A stretch of 64,000 bases of DNA from DASUPK01 sp963821705 (GCA_963821705.1 CAWGEV010000005.1:124001-188000); one strand, 5' to 3'; positions 24,480 to 32,899 are shown, counted from the first letter of the stretch. A program made the numbers and translations. Notes: generated by a model from the letters alone, not told the origin.

Positions 24480-25286
24480 TCAGCGCTTGTCGGATTGCCC
24501 CGCCGCCAGCGCGTCGGCGATGCGCTCAGCGCCGCTGCGGCGTTGCGCGCGCGCGGCGAGCTCCGGATGCCGGTAGCCGAACTCCGCCAGGAAGCGCTGC
24601 CGCCTCGGGGCGACCGTGATCTCGTTGCGGTTCCGCTCGATCGCCCGGGCGACCGCCCGGGCGACCTTCCTCGGCGTGGTCATCCCGACCATCGGGGGCG
24701 GCTTCACATCGGCGTCGGCCCACATGCCCGCTTCTCCGACGAACCCGGGCGAGACGATCGAGACGCCCACACCGTGCGGACGCATGTCCTCGCGCAGCCC
24801 GAAGGCGAATCCGCGCAGGCCGAACTTGGTCGAGCTGTAGAGCGAGGACCGGGGCGACCCGACCTTCCCGGACAGCGAGGAGATGAAGACCAGGTGACCC
24901 TCCCCCTTCCTGGCGAGCTTGGGCGCCAGCGCCCGCGCCATCAGGATCGGCGATTCGAAGTTCACCCGGATCGCCCTCTGCACCTCCTCGGAGCTGAAGT
25001 TCTCGAGCTTCCCGGAGGCGGGGAGCGCCGCGTTCGCCACCAGGCCGTCGATGTCACCCGCGTCAGCGACGAGCTTCTCCGCCGCGCCGCTCTCGGCGAG
25101 GTCGGCGGCGATCACGTTGTGCCGGCGGGCGCCGCCCGGCAGCGACTTGGCGAGCTCCTGGAGCTCGTCCGCCTTGCGGGAGCTGAGCACCAGGCGGGCG
25201 CCATGCCCGGCGAGCTCGTGGGCGATCGCGGGCCCGATCCCCCCGGTGGCCCCACTGAGCAGCACCCGCTTCCCCTCGAGATCCAC
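24480..25286 (-). CDS. Short-chain dehydrogenase/reductase
   Basis: A 268-residue classical SDR. I chose GTG 25286 (VDLEGKRVLLSGATGGIG), which places the Rossmann TGxxxGxG at residues 12-18 as usual; longer starts add 20 residues without family support. It has NAALPASGKLENFS (NAG variant), the catalytic Ser in VFISSLSGKVGSP and the YSSTKFGL YxxxK. FVGEAGMW and KVARAVARAIERNRNEITV follow, as in SDRs acting on lipids. The substrate is unknown. A palindrome at 25330-25355, just upstream, is probably its operator. Confidence 0.85.
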   Translation of the reverse strand: MDLEGKRVLLSGATGGIGPAIAHELAGHGARLVLSSRKADELQELAKSLPGGARRHNVIAADLAESGAAEKLVADAGDIDGLVANAALPASGKLENFSSEEVQRAIRVNFESPILMARALAPKLARKGEGHLVFISSLSGKVGSPRSSLYSSTKFGLRGFAFGLREDMRPHGVGVSIVSPGFVGEAGMWADADVKPPPMVGMTTPRKVARAVARAIERNRNEITVAPRRQRFLAEFGYRHPELAARAQRRSGAERIADALAAGQSDKR

Positions 25287-25329
25287 GCGGGCAAAGCTAC
25301 CTAACCGCCGCTCGCCGCAACCGGTCGTC

Positions 25330-25355
25330 CATTTGTGAGCGCGCACTCACAGATG
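25330..25355. promoter_or_regulatory. Inverted repeat operator between SDR and NlpC/P60 genes
   Basis: The arms TGTGAG (25334-25339) and CTCACA (25346-25351) pair perfectly, and the outer CAT and ATG triplets extend the symmetry to 26 bp with one mismatch per arm. The spacing and the GTGAG/CTCAC arms resemble TetR-family operators. It lies 44 bases before the SDR start and 78 bases before the plus-strand hydrolase. Confidence 0.5.
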
Positions 25356-25432
25356 GCTCCGGCTCTGCTACGGTCGTTTGCAGGAGAAAACCGGGTTCCG
25401 CTCTGGAGGGAAGGAACCGGAGGAGGGATTTA

Positions 25433-26014
25433 TTGCTGTCTCGCTCGCCCCGCTCAGCTCGGAGGCTTGGATTGGCAGGACTGCTCTTCGCGGTCGCCCT
25501 GGTGGCGGCCGCGCCGGCCGCCGGCCAGACCGGGAGCACCACCACGACGACCGGCGCGCCGGGCACCCCGGAGGGATCGAGCGGCGCGACCGGCATCGCG
25601 TCGATCCTGCCCGACGGCAAGGCCAGCGTTCCGCCCGATGCTCCGCTCGCTGTCGTCCGCGCCATCCAGGCCGCCAATCGCATCCACACGAAGACCTATA
25701 TCTGGGGGGGTGGCCACCGCAGCTTCAGGGCGAAGGGCTACGACTGCTCGGGCGCGGTCAGCTACGTGCTGCACGCCGCCGGGCTGCTCAGCACGCCTCT
25801 CGTCTCGGGCCAGCTCGCCTTCTGGGGCGTTCCCGGACCCGGGACCTGGATCACCGTCTACGCGAACAAGGTCCACACCTACATGATGATCGCGGGCCTG
25901 CGCTATGACACCTCGCCGCGAGGAGAGACGGTCGACCAAGGGCGGGGCCCGCGTTGGCGCTTCAACATGAGGACCGGCGCCGGGTTCGCGGTCCGCCACT
26001 ATCCCGGACTCTGA
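25433..26014 (+). CDS. Secreted NlpC/P60-like peptidoglycan hydrolase, copy 1
   Basis: A 193-residue exported protein (signal peptide RRLGLAGLLFAVALVAAAPAAG) with a Thr/Gly/Pro-rich linker (STTTTTGAPGTPEG). The C-terminal domain of about 125 residues has the NlpC/P60 Cys motif GYDCSGAVSYVLHAAGLL with C105 and a likely catalytic H149 in NKVHTYMMIAG. It would cut peptide bonds of peptidoglycan stems outside the membrane. The TTG 25433 start follows GGAGGAGGG. It is the first of three tandem paralogues. Unlike the other two, it has no c-di-AMP riboswitch in its leader. Confidence 0.82.
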   Translation: MLSRSPRSARRLGLAGLLFAVALVAAAPAAGQTGSTTTTTGAPGTPEGSSGATGIASILPDGKASVPPDAPLAVVRAIQAANRIHTKTYIWGGGHRSFRAKGYDCSGAVSYVLHAAGLLSTPLVSGQLAFWGVPGPGTWITVYANKVHTYMMIAGLRYDTSPRGETVDQGRGPRWRFNMRTGAGFAVRHYPGL

Positions 26015-26084
26015 TCCCGGATCCAGCGCGCTTTTTATAAGTACCCGCTCATAGTGCCGGCGGTCCTGCTAGCCTTGCGCGCGC

Positions 26085-26225
26085 AACAACGCCGAATCTC
26101 GTCCCCGCCACGGCGGGACGAGAGCGGGGGAACCAAAGCAGTTGGGGCGAATCCACCTGACAAGGGGTGGAGGCGCAGGCTCCTTTAGCGCTAGCCCGTC
26201 AGCTAACCCCGTAGGCCGACGAAGG
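26085..26225 (+). promoter_or_regulatory. c-di-AMP riboswitch (ydaO/yuaA type), copy 1
   Basis: The leader carries the conserved blocks of the ydaO riboswitch: GAGCGGGGGAACCA after a P2 hairpin (TCTCGTCCC... paired with GGGACGAGA at about 26097-26123). Next come GGGGCGAATCC, GGCGCAGGCTCCTTTAGCGC and the near-invariant CCCGTCAGCTAACCCCGTAG. It ends about 10 bases before the ribosome binding site AAGGAGAA. Such elements sense cyclic di-AMP and, in actinobacteria, usually turn off wall-hydrolase genes. End coordinates are approximate. Confidence 0.9.
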
Positions 26226-26233
26226 AGAACGGT

Positions 26234-26803
26234 TTGCGGTCGAACACATTCAGCAGAGGTAGGAAGCTTGCTTTGGCAGGGCTGCTGCTGGGTGCCTCGC
26301 TCGCCGGAGCTGTGCCGGCCATGGCGCAGACCGGCGGCACCGGGGCGCCCGGGAGCGTGACGACGTCAACCGCGCCCAGCGGGACGGCGCGAATTCAGGC
26401 TGACGGCACGGCGATCGCTCCGGCGAACGCACCGACGCCGGTGCGCAAGGCCATCGCCGCGGCCAACAGGATCCACACGCGGCCCTACATCTGGGGCGGC
26501 GGGCACCGCAGCTTCAAGTCGCGGGGCTACGACTGCTCGGGCGCGGTCAGCTACGTGCTGCACGCGGCCGGGCTCCTCCGCAGCCCGATGGCCTCCGGGC
26601 CCCTGATGGCATGGGGCGTCCCGGGCATCGGCCAGTGGATCACGGTGTACGCCAACAGGACGCACGCCTGGATGACCGTTGCCGGGCTGCGCTTCGACAC
26701 CTCGGCGGCCGGCGAGTCCCTCAACCAGGGCTCGGGTCCCCGCTGGCGCTTCAACATGCACGCCGCCACCGGCTACGCCACGCGTTTCTCCCCAGGTCTC
26801 TAG
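26234..26803 (+). CDS. Secreted NlpC/P60-like peptidoglycan hydrolase, copy 2
   Basis: A 189-residue paralogue of the upstream gene, starting at TTG 26234 after AAGGAGAA. Signal peptide GRKLALAGLLLGASLAGAVPAMA, then a Thr/Gly-rich linker. The hydrolase domain has IWGGGHRSFKSRGYDCSG, SYVLHAAGLLRSPMASGP, and VYANRTHAWMTVAGLRFDT with the likely Cys and His catalytic residues. The C-terminus is NQGSGPRWRFNMHAATGYATRFSPGL. The leader is a c-di-AMP riboswitch, so expression is probably tied to wall stress or osmotic signalling through c-di-AMP. A GC-rich hairpin follows the stop. Confidence 0.87.
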   Translation: MRSNTFSRGRKLALAGLLLGASLAGAVPAMAQTGGTGAPGSVTTSTAPSGTARIQADGTAIAPANAPTPVRKAIAAANRIHTRPYIWGGGHRSFKSRGYDCSGAVSYVLHAAGLLRSPMASGPLMAWGVPGIGQWITVYANRTHAWMTVAGLRFDTSAAGESLNQGSGPRWRFNMHAATGYATRFSPGL

Positions 26804-26846
26804 GCGCCCTCGGGCGGCCCCTCAGAGGCCACCTCTCCCCAGAGTC

Positions 26847-26877
26847 GCCGCGCCGCCCCTCTCCCGGGTGGCGCGGC
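26847..26877. terminator. GC hairpin after hydrolase copy 2
   Basis: GCCGCGCC (26847-26854) pairs with GGCGCGGC (26870-26877). It lies 44 bases after the stop of copy 2 and before the promoter of copy 3. The 26804-27159 gap has no gene; it holds this hairpin, a promoter and a riboswitch. Confidence 0.55.
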
Positions 26878-26973
26878 GCCTCGCTGCCCGGCCGCCCGAT
26901 CGAGGGGCAGGACCGGGCATCGCAGGGTCGAATCCAAAGATCGTGCCTGAAGTTACGAGTGTTCGGTCCTCGA

Positions 26974-27003
26974 TTGCAAAGGTTCTTTCACGTTTGGTAA
27001 GGT
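26974..27003 (+). promoter_or_regulatory. Candidate promoter for riboswitch copy 2
   Basis: TTGCAA (26974-26979) and TAAGGT (26998-27003) are separated by 18 bases. The -10 fits the actinobacterial TAnnnT form. Transcription would begin a few bases later, right at the 5' edge of the second riboswitch. Confidence 0.45.
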
Positions 27004-27009
27004 TCCGCG

Positions 27010-27145
27010 CCAGTTACGCCGAGTCCCATCCCAAGGTGGTGATGGGAGCGGGGGAACCAGTTTTTGGGGCTAACCCACCGCAGTCGAAGGGTGGGGGCGC
27101 AGGCTCCTTCAGCGCCAGCCCGTCAGCTAACCCCGCAGGCCTGCA
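27010..27145 (+). promoter_or_regulatory. c-di-AMP riboswitch (ydaO/yuaA type), copy 2
   Basis: A second ydaO-type leader, clearly related to copy 1: P2 stem TCCCATCCCA against TGGTGATGGGA, then GAGCGGGGGAACCA, GGGGCTAACCC, GGCGCAGGCTCCTTCAGCGC and CCCGTCAGCTAACCCCGCAG. The ribosome binding site AAAGGAGAA follows within 10 bases. It covers most of the leader of the third hydrolase gene. End coordinates are approximate. Confidence 0.9.
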
Positions 27146-27159
27146 AAGGAGAACTGTTG

Positions 27160-27747
27160 ATGCGAGACACACTTAGCCTCAAGCGTCGCCTCGCAGTGGC
27201 GGGGGTAACGACACTGTGCATGCTGGCCGTGGCCGTGCCCGCGGCCGCCCAGACCGGCGGGTCAGGCCCGCCCGGCGGCACCACGACCACGACCGATCCG
27301 GCGGCGCCCGTCGGCCCTCCCGGCCGCGCGAAGCTTCGCAAGGACGGCACGGCGCTGGCGCCCTCTGATGCGCCCGCCAACATCCAGGCGGCCATCGCGG
27401 CCGGCAACGCGATCCACACCTTCCCCTACGTCTGGGGCGGCGGCCATAGGTCCTTCACGGACACCGGCTATGACTGCTCGGGCGCGGTGAGCTACGTCCT
27501 GCACGCCGCCGGACTGCTCGCGAGCCCGGAGCCCTCCGGTCCGCTGGCGAGCAGCTGGGGAGTGCCCGGCAGGGGTCGCTGGATCACGGTCTTCGCCAAC
27601 GCGAGCCACGCCTACATGGTGGTCGCGGGACTCCGGTTCGACACCTCCGCCGTCGGCGAGAGGCTGAACCAGGGCTCGGGACCGCGCTGGCGGTACCACA
27701 GGCGCAAGGCCGTGGGCTACACCGCCAAGTACTACCCCGGGTACTAG
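27160..27747 (+). CDS. Secreted NlpC/P60-like peptidoglycan hydrolase, copy 3
   Basis: A 195-residue paralogue. ATG 27160 is chosen because the ribosome binding site AAAGGAGAA precedes it and the longer frame upstream is inside the riboswitch. Signal peptide RRLAVAGVTTLCMLAVAVPAAA, a linker with TTTTTD, and the hydrolase domain with YVWGGGHRSFTDTGYDCSG and VFANASHAYMVVAGLRFDT. The C-terminus (NQGSGPRWRYHRRKAVGYTAKYYPGY) matches copies 1 and 2. Controlled by its own c-di-AMP riboswitch and ended by a very strong terminator hairpin. Confidence 0.87.
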   Translation: MRDTLSLKRRLAVAGVTTLCMLAVAVPAAAQTGGSGPPGGTTTTTDPAAPVGPPGRAKLRKDGTALAPSDAPANIQAAIAAGNAIHTFPYVWGGGHRSFTDTGYDCSGAVSYVLHAAGLLASPEPSGPLASSWGVPGRGRWITVFANASHAYMVVAGLRFDTSAVGERLNQGSGPRWRYHRRKAVGYTAKYYPGY

Positions 27748-27761
27748 GGACCGCAAGCCCG

Positions 27762-27805
27762 CAGCACTTCGACGCGGCGCCCTCGGGCGCCGCGTCTGCG
27801 TGCTG
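27762..27805. terminator. Strong intrinsic-type hairpin after hydrolase copy 3
   Basis: GACGCGGCGCCC (27771-27782) and GGGCGCCGCGTC (27785-27796) pair perfectly, and outer arms CAGCAC and GTGCTG lengthen the stem. It begins 15 bases after the stop. The rest of the gap to the transporter genes (27806-27988) shows only a small GGGATG/CATCCC hairpin. Confidence 0.75.
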
Positions 27806-27988
27806 GGCGGGCGCAGCGGTCCCGACTGATGGCGAAGCCGAGCCCCGTGACGGAACGTCAAAGGCGGGATGTCCAAGGCATCCCGAAAAGATTGTCCAAC
27901 CCGTCCTCGCGACGCAGGGTGAGGCTCGGATATACCTATGCCCTCAACGGGCCGCGTTGTACGGTGCGCACAGCCGACGCGGTTCCAG

Positions 27989-29077
27989 ATGCGACCGAAG
28001 GAGACGGCCGTAGCCTCGACGCAGGCAACGAAGGGTGAGGGAGAGTCCGGCGCCAAGGGCGCCGAGGAGGCGGACGTACGCCTGATCGGGGTCAGCAAGC
28101 ACTACGACGACGTCGTCGCGGTCAGGTCGCTCGACCTCGAGGTGAAGCGCGGTGAGTTCTTCACGCTGCTGGGCCCCTCCGGGTCGGGCAAGACGACGAC
28201 CCTCCGCATGATCGCCGGCTTCGAGGAGCCGGACACGGGCCGCGTCGAGCTGGGGGGCGCGGACGTCACCGGCCTTCCCCCCTACGACCGCTCGGTCAAC
28301 ACGGTCTTCCAGGACTACGCCCTCTTCCCGCACATGAACGTGGGCGAGAACGTCGCCTATGGGATGCGCGTCAAGGGAGTGGGCAAGGAGGAGCGCCGGA
28401 AGCGCGCCTCGGAGGCGCTCGCCACCGTGCGCCTGGGGGGCTACGAGGGCCGCAAGCCGAGCCAGCTCTCCGGCGGCCAGCAGCAGCGGGTCGCGCTGGC
28501 CCGCGCGATCGTCAACGAGCCGCGGGTGCTGCTGCTCGACGAGCCGCTCGGCGCCCTCGACCTGAAGCTGCGCGAGCAGATGCAGGTCGAGCTCAAGACG
28601 ATCCAGGGCCAGGTCGGGATCACGTTCATCTACGTAACCCACGACCAGGAGGAGGCCCTGACGATGTCCGATCGCATCGCGGTCTTCAACGAGGGCCGCA
28701 TCGAGCAGATCGGCGGGCCCAGGGAGATCTACGAGAAACCGGACAACGCCTTCGTCGCCGGCTTCGTGGGCGTCTCGAACCTGCTCGAGCGCGACGGCCA
28801 GCGCTTCACCGTGCGCCCCGAGAAGATCACGATCTACGAGAATGGCAGGGCGCCCAAGGGACTTCATGTCGAGGAAGGGACCATCGCCGACGTCTCGTAC
28901 GCCGGGATGATCACCCGCTATCTGGTCGACCTCGAAGCGGGGGGATCGCTTCAAATCGTCCGCCAGAACCTGGAGACCACCTCTGAGGAGGCCCAGGCGC
29001 AGCGCGGCCGCAAAGTCAAAATTGGATGGCGAGCGGATCAGACCGTCGCCGTGAAGGGAGAGGAGGAAGGAAAGTGA
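27989..29077 (+). CDS. potA: Spermidine/putrescine-type ABC transporter ATPase
   Basis: An ABC ATPase of the PotA type, 362 residues from ATG 27989; an ATG at 27938 would add 17. No good ribosome binding site is seen for either. Walker A GPSGSGKTTT, Q-loop VFQDYALFPHM, signature LSGGQQQRVALARA, Walker B VLLLDEPLGALD and H-loop YVTHDQEEALTMSD are all intact. The C-terminal TOBE region has FTVRPEKITIYENG and DVSYAGMITRYLVDLEAGG, as in polyamine transporters. It powers uptake by the permeases encoded just downstream. Its TGA overlaps the GTG of the binding-protein gene. Confidence 0.93.
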   Translation: MRPKETAVASTQATKGEGESGAKGAEEADVRLIGVSKHYDDVVAVRSLDLEVKRGEFFTLLGPSGSGKTTTLRMIAGFEEPDTGRVELGGADVTGLPPYDRSVNTVFQDYALFPHMNVGENVAYGMRVKGVGKEERRKRASEALATVRLGGYEGRKPSQLSGGQQQRVALARAIVNEPRVLLLDEPLGALDLKLREQMQVELKTIQGQVGITFIYVTHDQEEALTMSDRIAVFNEGRIEQIGGPREIYEKPDNAFVAGFVGVSNLLERDGQRFTVRPEKITIYENGRAPKGLHVEEGTIADVSYAGMITRYLVDLEAGGSLQIVRQNLETTSEEAQAQRGRKVKIGWRADQTVAVKGEEEGK

Positions 29078-30303
29078 GCCGACTCAGAGCTCGCTCCGCC
29101 TGGCTGCCCGCCGGCATCGTCGGAGGGCTCGCCGCGACCATGCTGGTGATAGCCGGCTGCGGTGGCAGTAGCGGAGGCAGTAGCAGCACCGAAGCCCAGA
29201 AGTCCGTTGGGGCCGGCGAGGGGAAGCTGAACCTCGTCGCCTGGCCCGGATACGTCGCTGACCCGTGGAAGTCCGCATTCGAGAAGCAGACGGGCTGCCA
29301 GGTCAACGTCAAGGAGGCCGGCACGTCCGACGAGATGGTGGACCTGATGCGCACCGGCCAGTACGACGGGGTCTCGGCCTCGGGCAACGCAACCGCCCGG
29401 CTGGTTGACGGCGGCGACGTCGCCCCGGTCAACACGGATCTGGTCCCGAACTACGCGACCATCTTCGACGACCTCAAGAACCAGCCGTACAACACGTTCA
29501 ACGGGGTGCACTACGGAATCCCCCACGGGCGTGGAGCCAACCTGCTGATCTGGAACCGGAACAGCGTCAAGCCGGCACCGACCTCGTGGTCAGTGATGCT
29601 CGATCCCAATCAGGCAAAGAAGTACTCCGGCAAGATCAGCGCCTACGACGACCCGATCTACATCGCGGACGCTGCGGTGTACCTGAAGACCCACCAGCCC
29701 AGCCTCGGAATCACCAACCCGTACGAGCTGGATTCGAATCAGTTCGACGCAGCGGTGAACCTGCTCAAGCAGCAGCACCCGTACGTTGGGGAGTACTGGT
29801 CGGATGCGGCCAAGCAGATCCAGTCGTTCACGAACGGGGACGACGTGGTCGGCACGACGTGGCAGTACCAGTACCTGACCCTGAAGGCCGACAACCAGCC
29901 GATCGACGCAAGCCCGGCTTCGCAGGGCTTCCTGCCCAGCGAGGGCGCGACCGGATGGTCCGACACCTGGATGATCGCCAAGAACGCGGCGCATCCGAAC
30001 TGCATGTACAAGTGGATGAATTTCATCGTCTCGCCGAGCGCCAATGCCGAGGTCGCACAGTCCTTCGGCGAAGCACCGGCGCAGAGCAAGTCGTGTGACG
30101 CATCCACGCTGACCGCGGCCGCCAAGGCCGACGGCTACCCACCGGATCCGCAGTTCTGCAGCGAGTACCACGCAGCGGAGCCCAATTTCTGGAAGCGGGT
30201 CTATTACTGGCAGACGCCGCTGACGGATTGCGGTGACAGCCGCGGGAACACATGCAAGAACTACAACGACTGGGTCTCCGCGTGGACCCAGATCAAGGGG
30301 TGA
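29074..30303 (+). CDS. Polyamine-type substrate-binding lipoprotein
   Basis: A 409-residue extracytoplasmic binding protein starting at GTG 29074, behind GAGGAGGAAGG and overlapping the potA stop. The lipobox MLVIAGCGG marks it as a lipoprotein, followed by a Ser/Gly linker. The mature part starts LNLVAWPGYVADPWKSAFEKQTGCQVN, the pattern of PotD/PotF-like binding proteins (LNxxxWxxY). Other matches are YDGVSASGNATARLVDGGDVAPVN and YGIPHGRGANLLIWN. It captures a polyamine or related amine; specificity cannot be read directly. Neighbouring amine catabolic genes at 48.8-63 kb support putrescine or similar. Confidence 0.9.
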   Translation: MSRLRARSAWLPAGIVGGLAATMLVIAGCGGSSGGSSSTEAQKSVGAGEGKLNLVAWPGYVADPWKSAFEKQTGCQVNVKEAGTSDEMVDLMRTGQYDGVSASGNATARLVDGGDVAPVNTDLVPNYATIFDDLKNQPYNTFNGVHYGIPHGRGANLLIWNRNSVKPAPTSWSVMLDPNQAKKYSGKISAYDDPIYIADAAVYLKTHQPSLGITNPYELDSNQFDAAVNLLKQQHPYVGEYWSDAAKQIQSFTNGDDVVGTTWQYQYLTLKADNQPIDASPASQGFLPSEGATGWSDTWMIAKNAAHPNCMYKWMNFIVSPSANAEVAQSFGEAPAQSKSCDASTLTAAAKADGYPPDPQFCSEYHAAEPNFWKRVYYWQTPLTDCGDSRGNTCKNYNDWVSAWTQIKG

Positions 30304-30339
30304 TGTCGCAGTCCGAGAACACCTCATGAACCAAGAACG

Positions 30340-31239
30340 ATGGAAGCGGCCGGCGTAGCAACCGGCCCCCAGAAGAGGTCGGCGGGCCGCAGGCTCGCCG
30401 ACCTCTTCAATGGTCGCCCCCGGCTCCAGGTGGGCGCGCTCCTGGCCGGCCCGCTCGGCTGGCTGGTGATCCTCTACCTCGGCTCGCTCGCGGTCCTCAT
30501 GGTCGCGGCCTTCTGGAGCGTGGACCCGCTCAGCGGCGAGCTGATCAAGGGCTTCAGCTTCGACAACTACAAGGAGCTCTGGAACACGTCCGTCTACAGG
30601 ACGGTTGCCATCCGGACGATCGGGATCGCGTCCGCCGTGACGGTGACCGATGCGCTGCTCGCCTTCCCGATCGCCTTCTACATGGCGAAGCTGGCATCGC
30701 CGAGGGGGAAGGGTCTCCTGGTGGTCGCGGTGCTGATGCCCCTCTGGTCGTTCTACCTGGTCAAGGTCTACGCCTGGCAGACCATGCTGGGTGCCAACGG
30801 GCTGATCAACTGGGCGCTCAACCCGTTCGGAGTGAAGGGCCCGGGCTTCGGGGCCACGGCCGTCTGGATCGTCGAGAGCTACCTTTGGCTGCCGTACATG
30901 ATCCTGCCGATCTATGCGGGGCTGGAGCGGATCCCGGACTCGCTGCTGTCGGCCTCCGAGGACCTCGGCGCGAAGCCCTTCCTGACCTTCCGCCGCGTGA
31001 TCCTGCCGCTCGCCTTTCCCGCGGTCGTGGCGGGCTCCATCTTCACCTTCTCGCTGACGCTCGGCGACTACATCACGCCCTCGCTGGTCTCCCCCAGCAC
31101 CCAGTTCATCGGGAACGTCGTCTTCTCCGAGCACACCAACAACCTGCCGTTGGCCTCGGCCTTCGCGACCGTGCCCATCGTGGTGATGGTCATCTACCTG
31201 CTGACCGCGCGCCGCCTCGGGGCTTTCGAGCACCTGTGA
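30340..31239 (+). CDS. potB: Polyamine ABC transporter permease PotB-like
   Basis: A 299-residue inner-membrane permease with six predicted helices (first WLVILYLGSLAVLMVAAFW; last PIVVMVIYLLTARRL). The cytoplasmic EAA loop is ASEDLGAKPFLTFRRVILPLAFP, which contacts the ATPase. The long first periplasmic loop FSFDNYKELWNTSVYRTVAIRT is typical of PotB. It lies 36 bases after the binding-protein gene and 4 bases before the second permease. Confidence 0.92.
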   Translation: MEAAGVATGPQKRSAGRRLADLFNGRPRLQVGALLAGPLGWLVILYLGSLAVLMVAAFWSVDPLSGELIKGFSFDNYKELWNTSVYRTVAIRTIGIASAVTVTDALLAFPIAFYMAKLASPRGKGLLVVAVLMPLWSFYLVKVYAWQTMLGANGLINWALNPFGVKGPGFGATAVWIVESYLWLPYMILPIYAGLERIPDSLLSASEDLGAKPFLTFRRVILPLAFPAVVAGSIFTFSLTLGDYITPSLVSPSTQFIGNVVFSEHTNNLPLASAFATVPIVVMVIYLLTARRLGAFEHL

Positions 31240-31243
31240 GCCC

Positions 31244-32092
31244 ATGACCCTCTCCCCCCGATACCGGAACCTCCTGCGCGTCGGCGTCGGAATCACCCTC
31301 GCGTTCATTTACATCCCACTGATCGTGATCGCGATCTACGCCTTCAACGGAGGCACGACCCTGAAATGGCCACTCGACAGCGTCAGCACGAAATGGTTCG
31401 GCGAGGCCTTCCGCGACTCCGCGGCCCGCAACGCGTTCATCACCTCGATCAAGGTGGGCGCGGCCGCTACCGGAATAGCCCTGGTTCTCGGGACACTCGC
31501 CTCATTCGCGGTCTCCCGGCATCGCTTCTTCGGGCGCGAGACGGTCTCGTTCCTGGTGGTCATCCCGATCGCCCTGCCCGGGATCGTCACCGGCCTGGCG
31601 TTCAGCGACACCTTCACCCAGGTCCTCGGCGTGAACCTGGGCCTCTTCACGGTAATCGTGGCCCACGCCACCTTCTGCATCGTGGTCGTCTACAACAATG
31701 TGATCGCGCGGCTGCGCCGGGTCTCGGCGAACCTGGAGGAAGCCTCGGCCGACCTCGGCGCGCACACCTGGCAGACGTTCCGCCACATCACCCTGCCCAG
31801 CATGCAGACTGCGCTCGTAGCCGGCGCGCTGCTGGCATTCGCTCTCTCCTTCGACGAGATCATCGTCACCACGTTCACCCTCGGCGCAGGCAGCCAGACC
31901 CTGCCCATCTGGATCCTGGACAACCTCTTCCGCGGGCAGCAGCTGCCGATCACGAACGTCGTCGCCGTGATCGTCGTCCTTCTATCGATCATCCCGGTCT
32001 ACCTCGCGCATCGGCTGACGCGCGAGGAGTCGATCAGCTCTCGAGGGGGAGGCGCTGCGGGCCCGGCTGAGAGCGCTGTGGTGGTGAACTAG
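31244..32092 (+). CDS. potC: Polyamine ABC transporter permease PotC-like
   Basis: A 282-residue permease of the PotC type. Six membrane segments start with IPLIVIAIYAFNGG; LKWPLDSVSTKWFGEAFRDSAARNAFITSIKVG is the typical PotC loop. The EAA motif reads EEASADLGAHTWQTFRHITLPSM, and SFDEIIVTTFTLGAGSQTLPIWI is diagnostic. With the ATPase, binding protein and PotB it completes the importer. It is the last gene of the operon; no strong terminator is seen in the 103-base gap before the convergent regulator. Confidence 0.92.
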   Translation: MTLSPRYRNLLRVGVGITLAFIYIPLIVIAIYAFNGGTTLKWPLDSVSTKWFGEAFRDSAARNAFITSIKVGAAATGIALVLGTLASFAVSRHRFFGRETVSFLVVIPIALPGIVTGLAFSDTFTQVLGVNLGLFTVIVAHATFCIVVVYNNVIARLRRVSANLEEASADLGAHTWQTFRHITLPSMQTALVAGALLAFALSFDEIIVTTFTLGAGSQTLPIWILDNLFRGQQLPITNVVAVIVVLLSIIPVYLAHRLTREESISSRGGGAAGPAESAVVVN

Positions 32093-32195
32093 TCGCCTCT
32101 CCCCAGGATCTGGGGCCGCCTGACGTGATCGATTTGTGGACGCGGGCTCATCCTGGCCCGCTCTCTCCGCGCTGCAAGCGGGCGAGTCCGGTTCG

Positions 32196-32822
32196 CTAGC
32201 CCGTCAGCGCCTTCGCTTCAACACCGAGCTCGGACGCAAGTCGCTCTCCCGCGATCTTCCTCGCCCGCTCCAGATTCATCCCCGGGTCACGGATCAGCGC
32301 CCGGACCCCCAGCCCATCGAACAGGGCCATCGCCAGGTTCGCGACCTCGTCGGCGTCGACCTGCCGGAACTCGCCGCTCTCCACACCCCTCTTGATCACG
32401 CGGGAGATCCACTCGCGATAGCTCTCGTACATGCGGCCCGCCACCGGGCGCAGCTCCGGCTCGCGGGCCGCCCGCAGCCACAGCTCGACCCAGAGCACCC
32501 ACTCGCGCTCGCCCTCTCCGGGCGTGGGCAGGCACTCCTGGATCGCGATCGCGAGCCCCTCGGTCGCCGTGCTGGCGGCGGCGGGCCCGGCCCCGAGGCG
32601 CTCGTCGGCGGCCAGCTCGAAGGACTGAAGGAGCGCCTGGGTGAGCAGCTCCTCGCGGGTCGAGAAGTAATGGTGCACCAGGGCCGTGGAGGCGCGGGCC
32701 CGGTTCGCGACCCGCGCGATCCGTACCTCGTCGATGCCGTCCGTCGCGATCAGATCGCAGGCGGCGGCGAGGATGCGCTCCCGGGCGTCGGTACCCGCAT
32801 GCTCAGCGCCGCGCCGCTCCAC
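32196..32822 (-). CDS. TetR-family transcriptional regulator
   Basis: A 208-residue TetR regulator. The N-terminal helix-turn-helix is ERILAAACDLIATDGIDEVRIARVANRARAS followed by TALVHHYFSTREELLTQAL; the C-terminal two-thirds is the helical ligand-binding and dimer domain. The ligand is unknown. It lies beside the broken oxygenase/acyl-CoA cluster. Two near-identical inverted repeats at 34151 and 37532 are the obvious candidate binding sites, so local repression of that cluster is likely but inferred. Start GTG 32822. Confidence 0.88.
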   Translation of the reverse strand: MERRGAEHAGTDARERILAAACDLIATDGIDEVRIARVANRARASTALVHHYFSTREELLTQALLQSFELAADERLGAGPAAASTATEGLAIAIQECLPTPGEGEREWVLWVELWLRAAREPELRPVAGRMYESYREWISRVIKRGVESGEFRQVDADEVANLAMALFDGLGVRALIRDPGMNLERARKIAGERLASELGVEAKALTG

Positions 32823-32875
32823 CGGCCCAGGCTAGATCGAGCGCACGACGACGCCGCTCAGGCCGCCGCGCGGCG

Positions 32876-32899
32876 CCCCAGAACGAGCACGCTCTGGGG
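32876..32899. terminator. Hairpin between the Rieske gene and the TetR gene
   Basis: CCCCAGA (32876-32882) pairs with TCTGGGG (32893-32899). It lies about 40 bases beyond the reconstructed stop of the Rieske oxygenase on the minus strand, a suitable place for a terminator. Confidence 0.4.
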
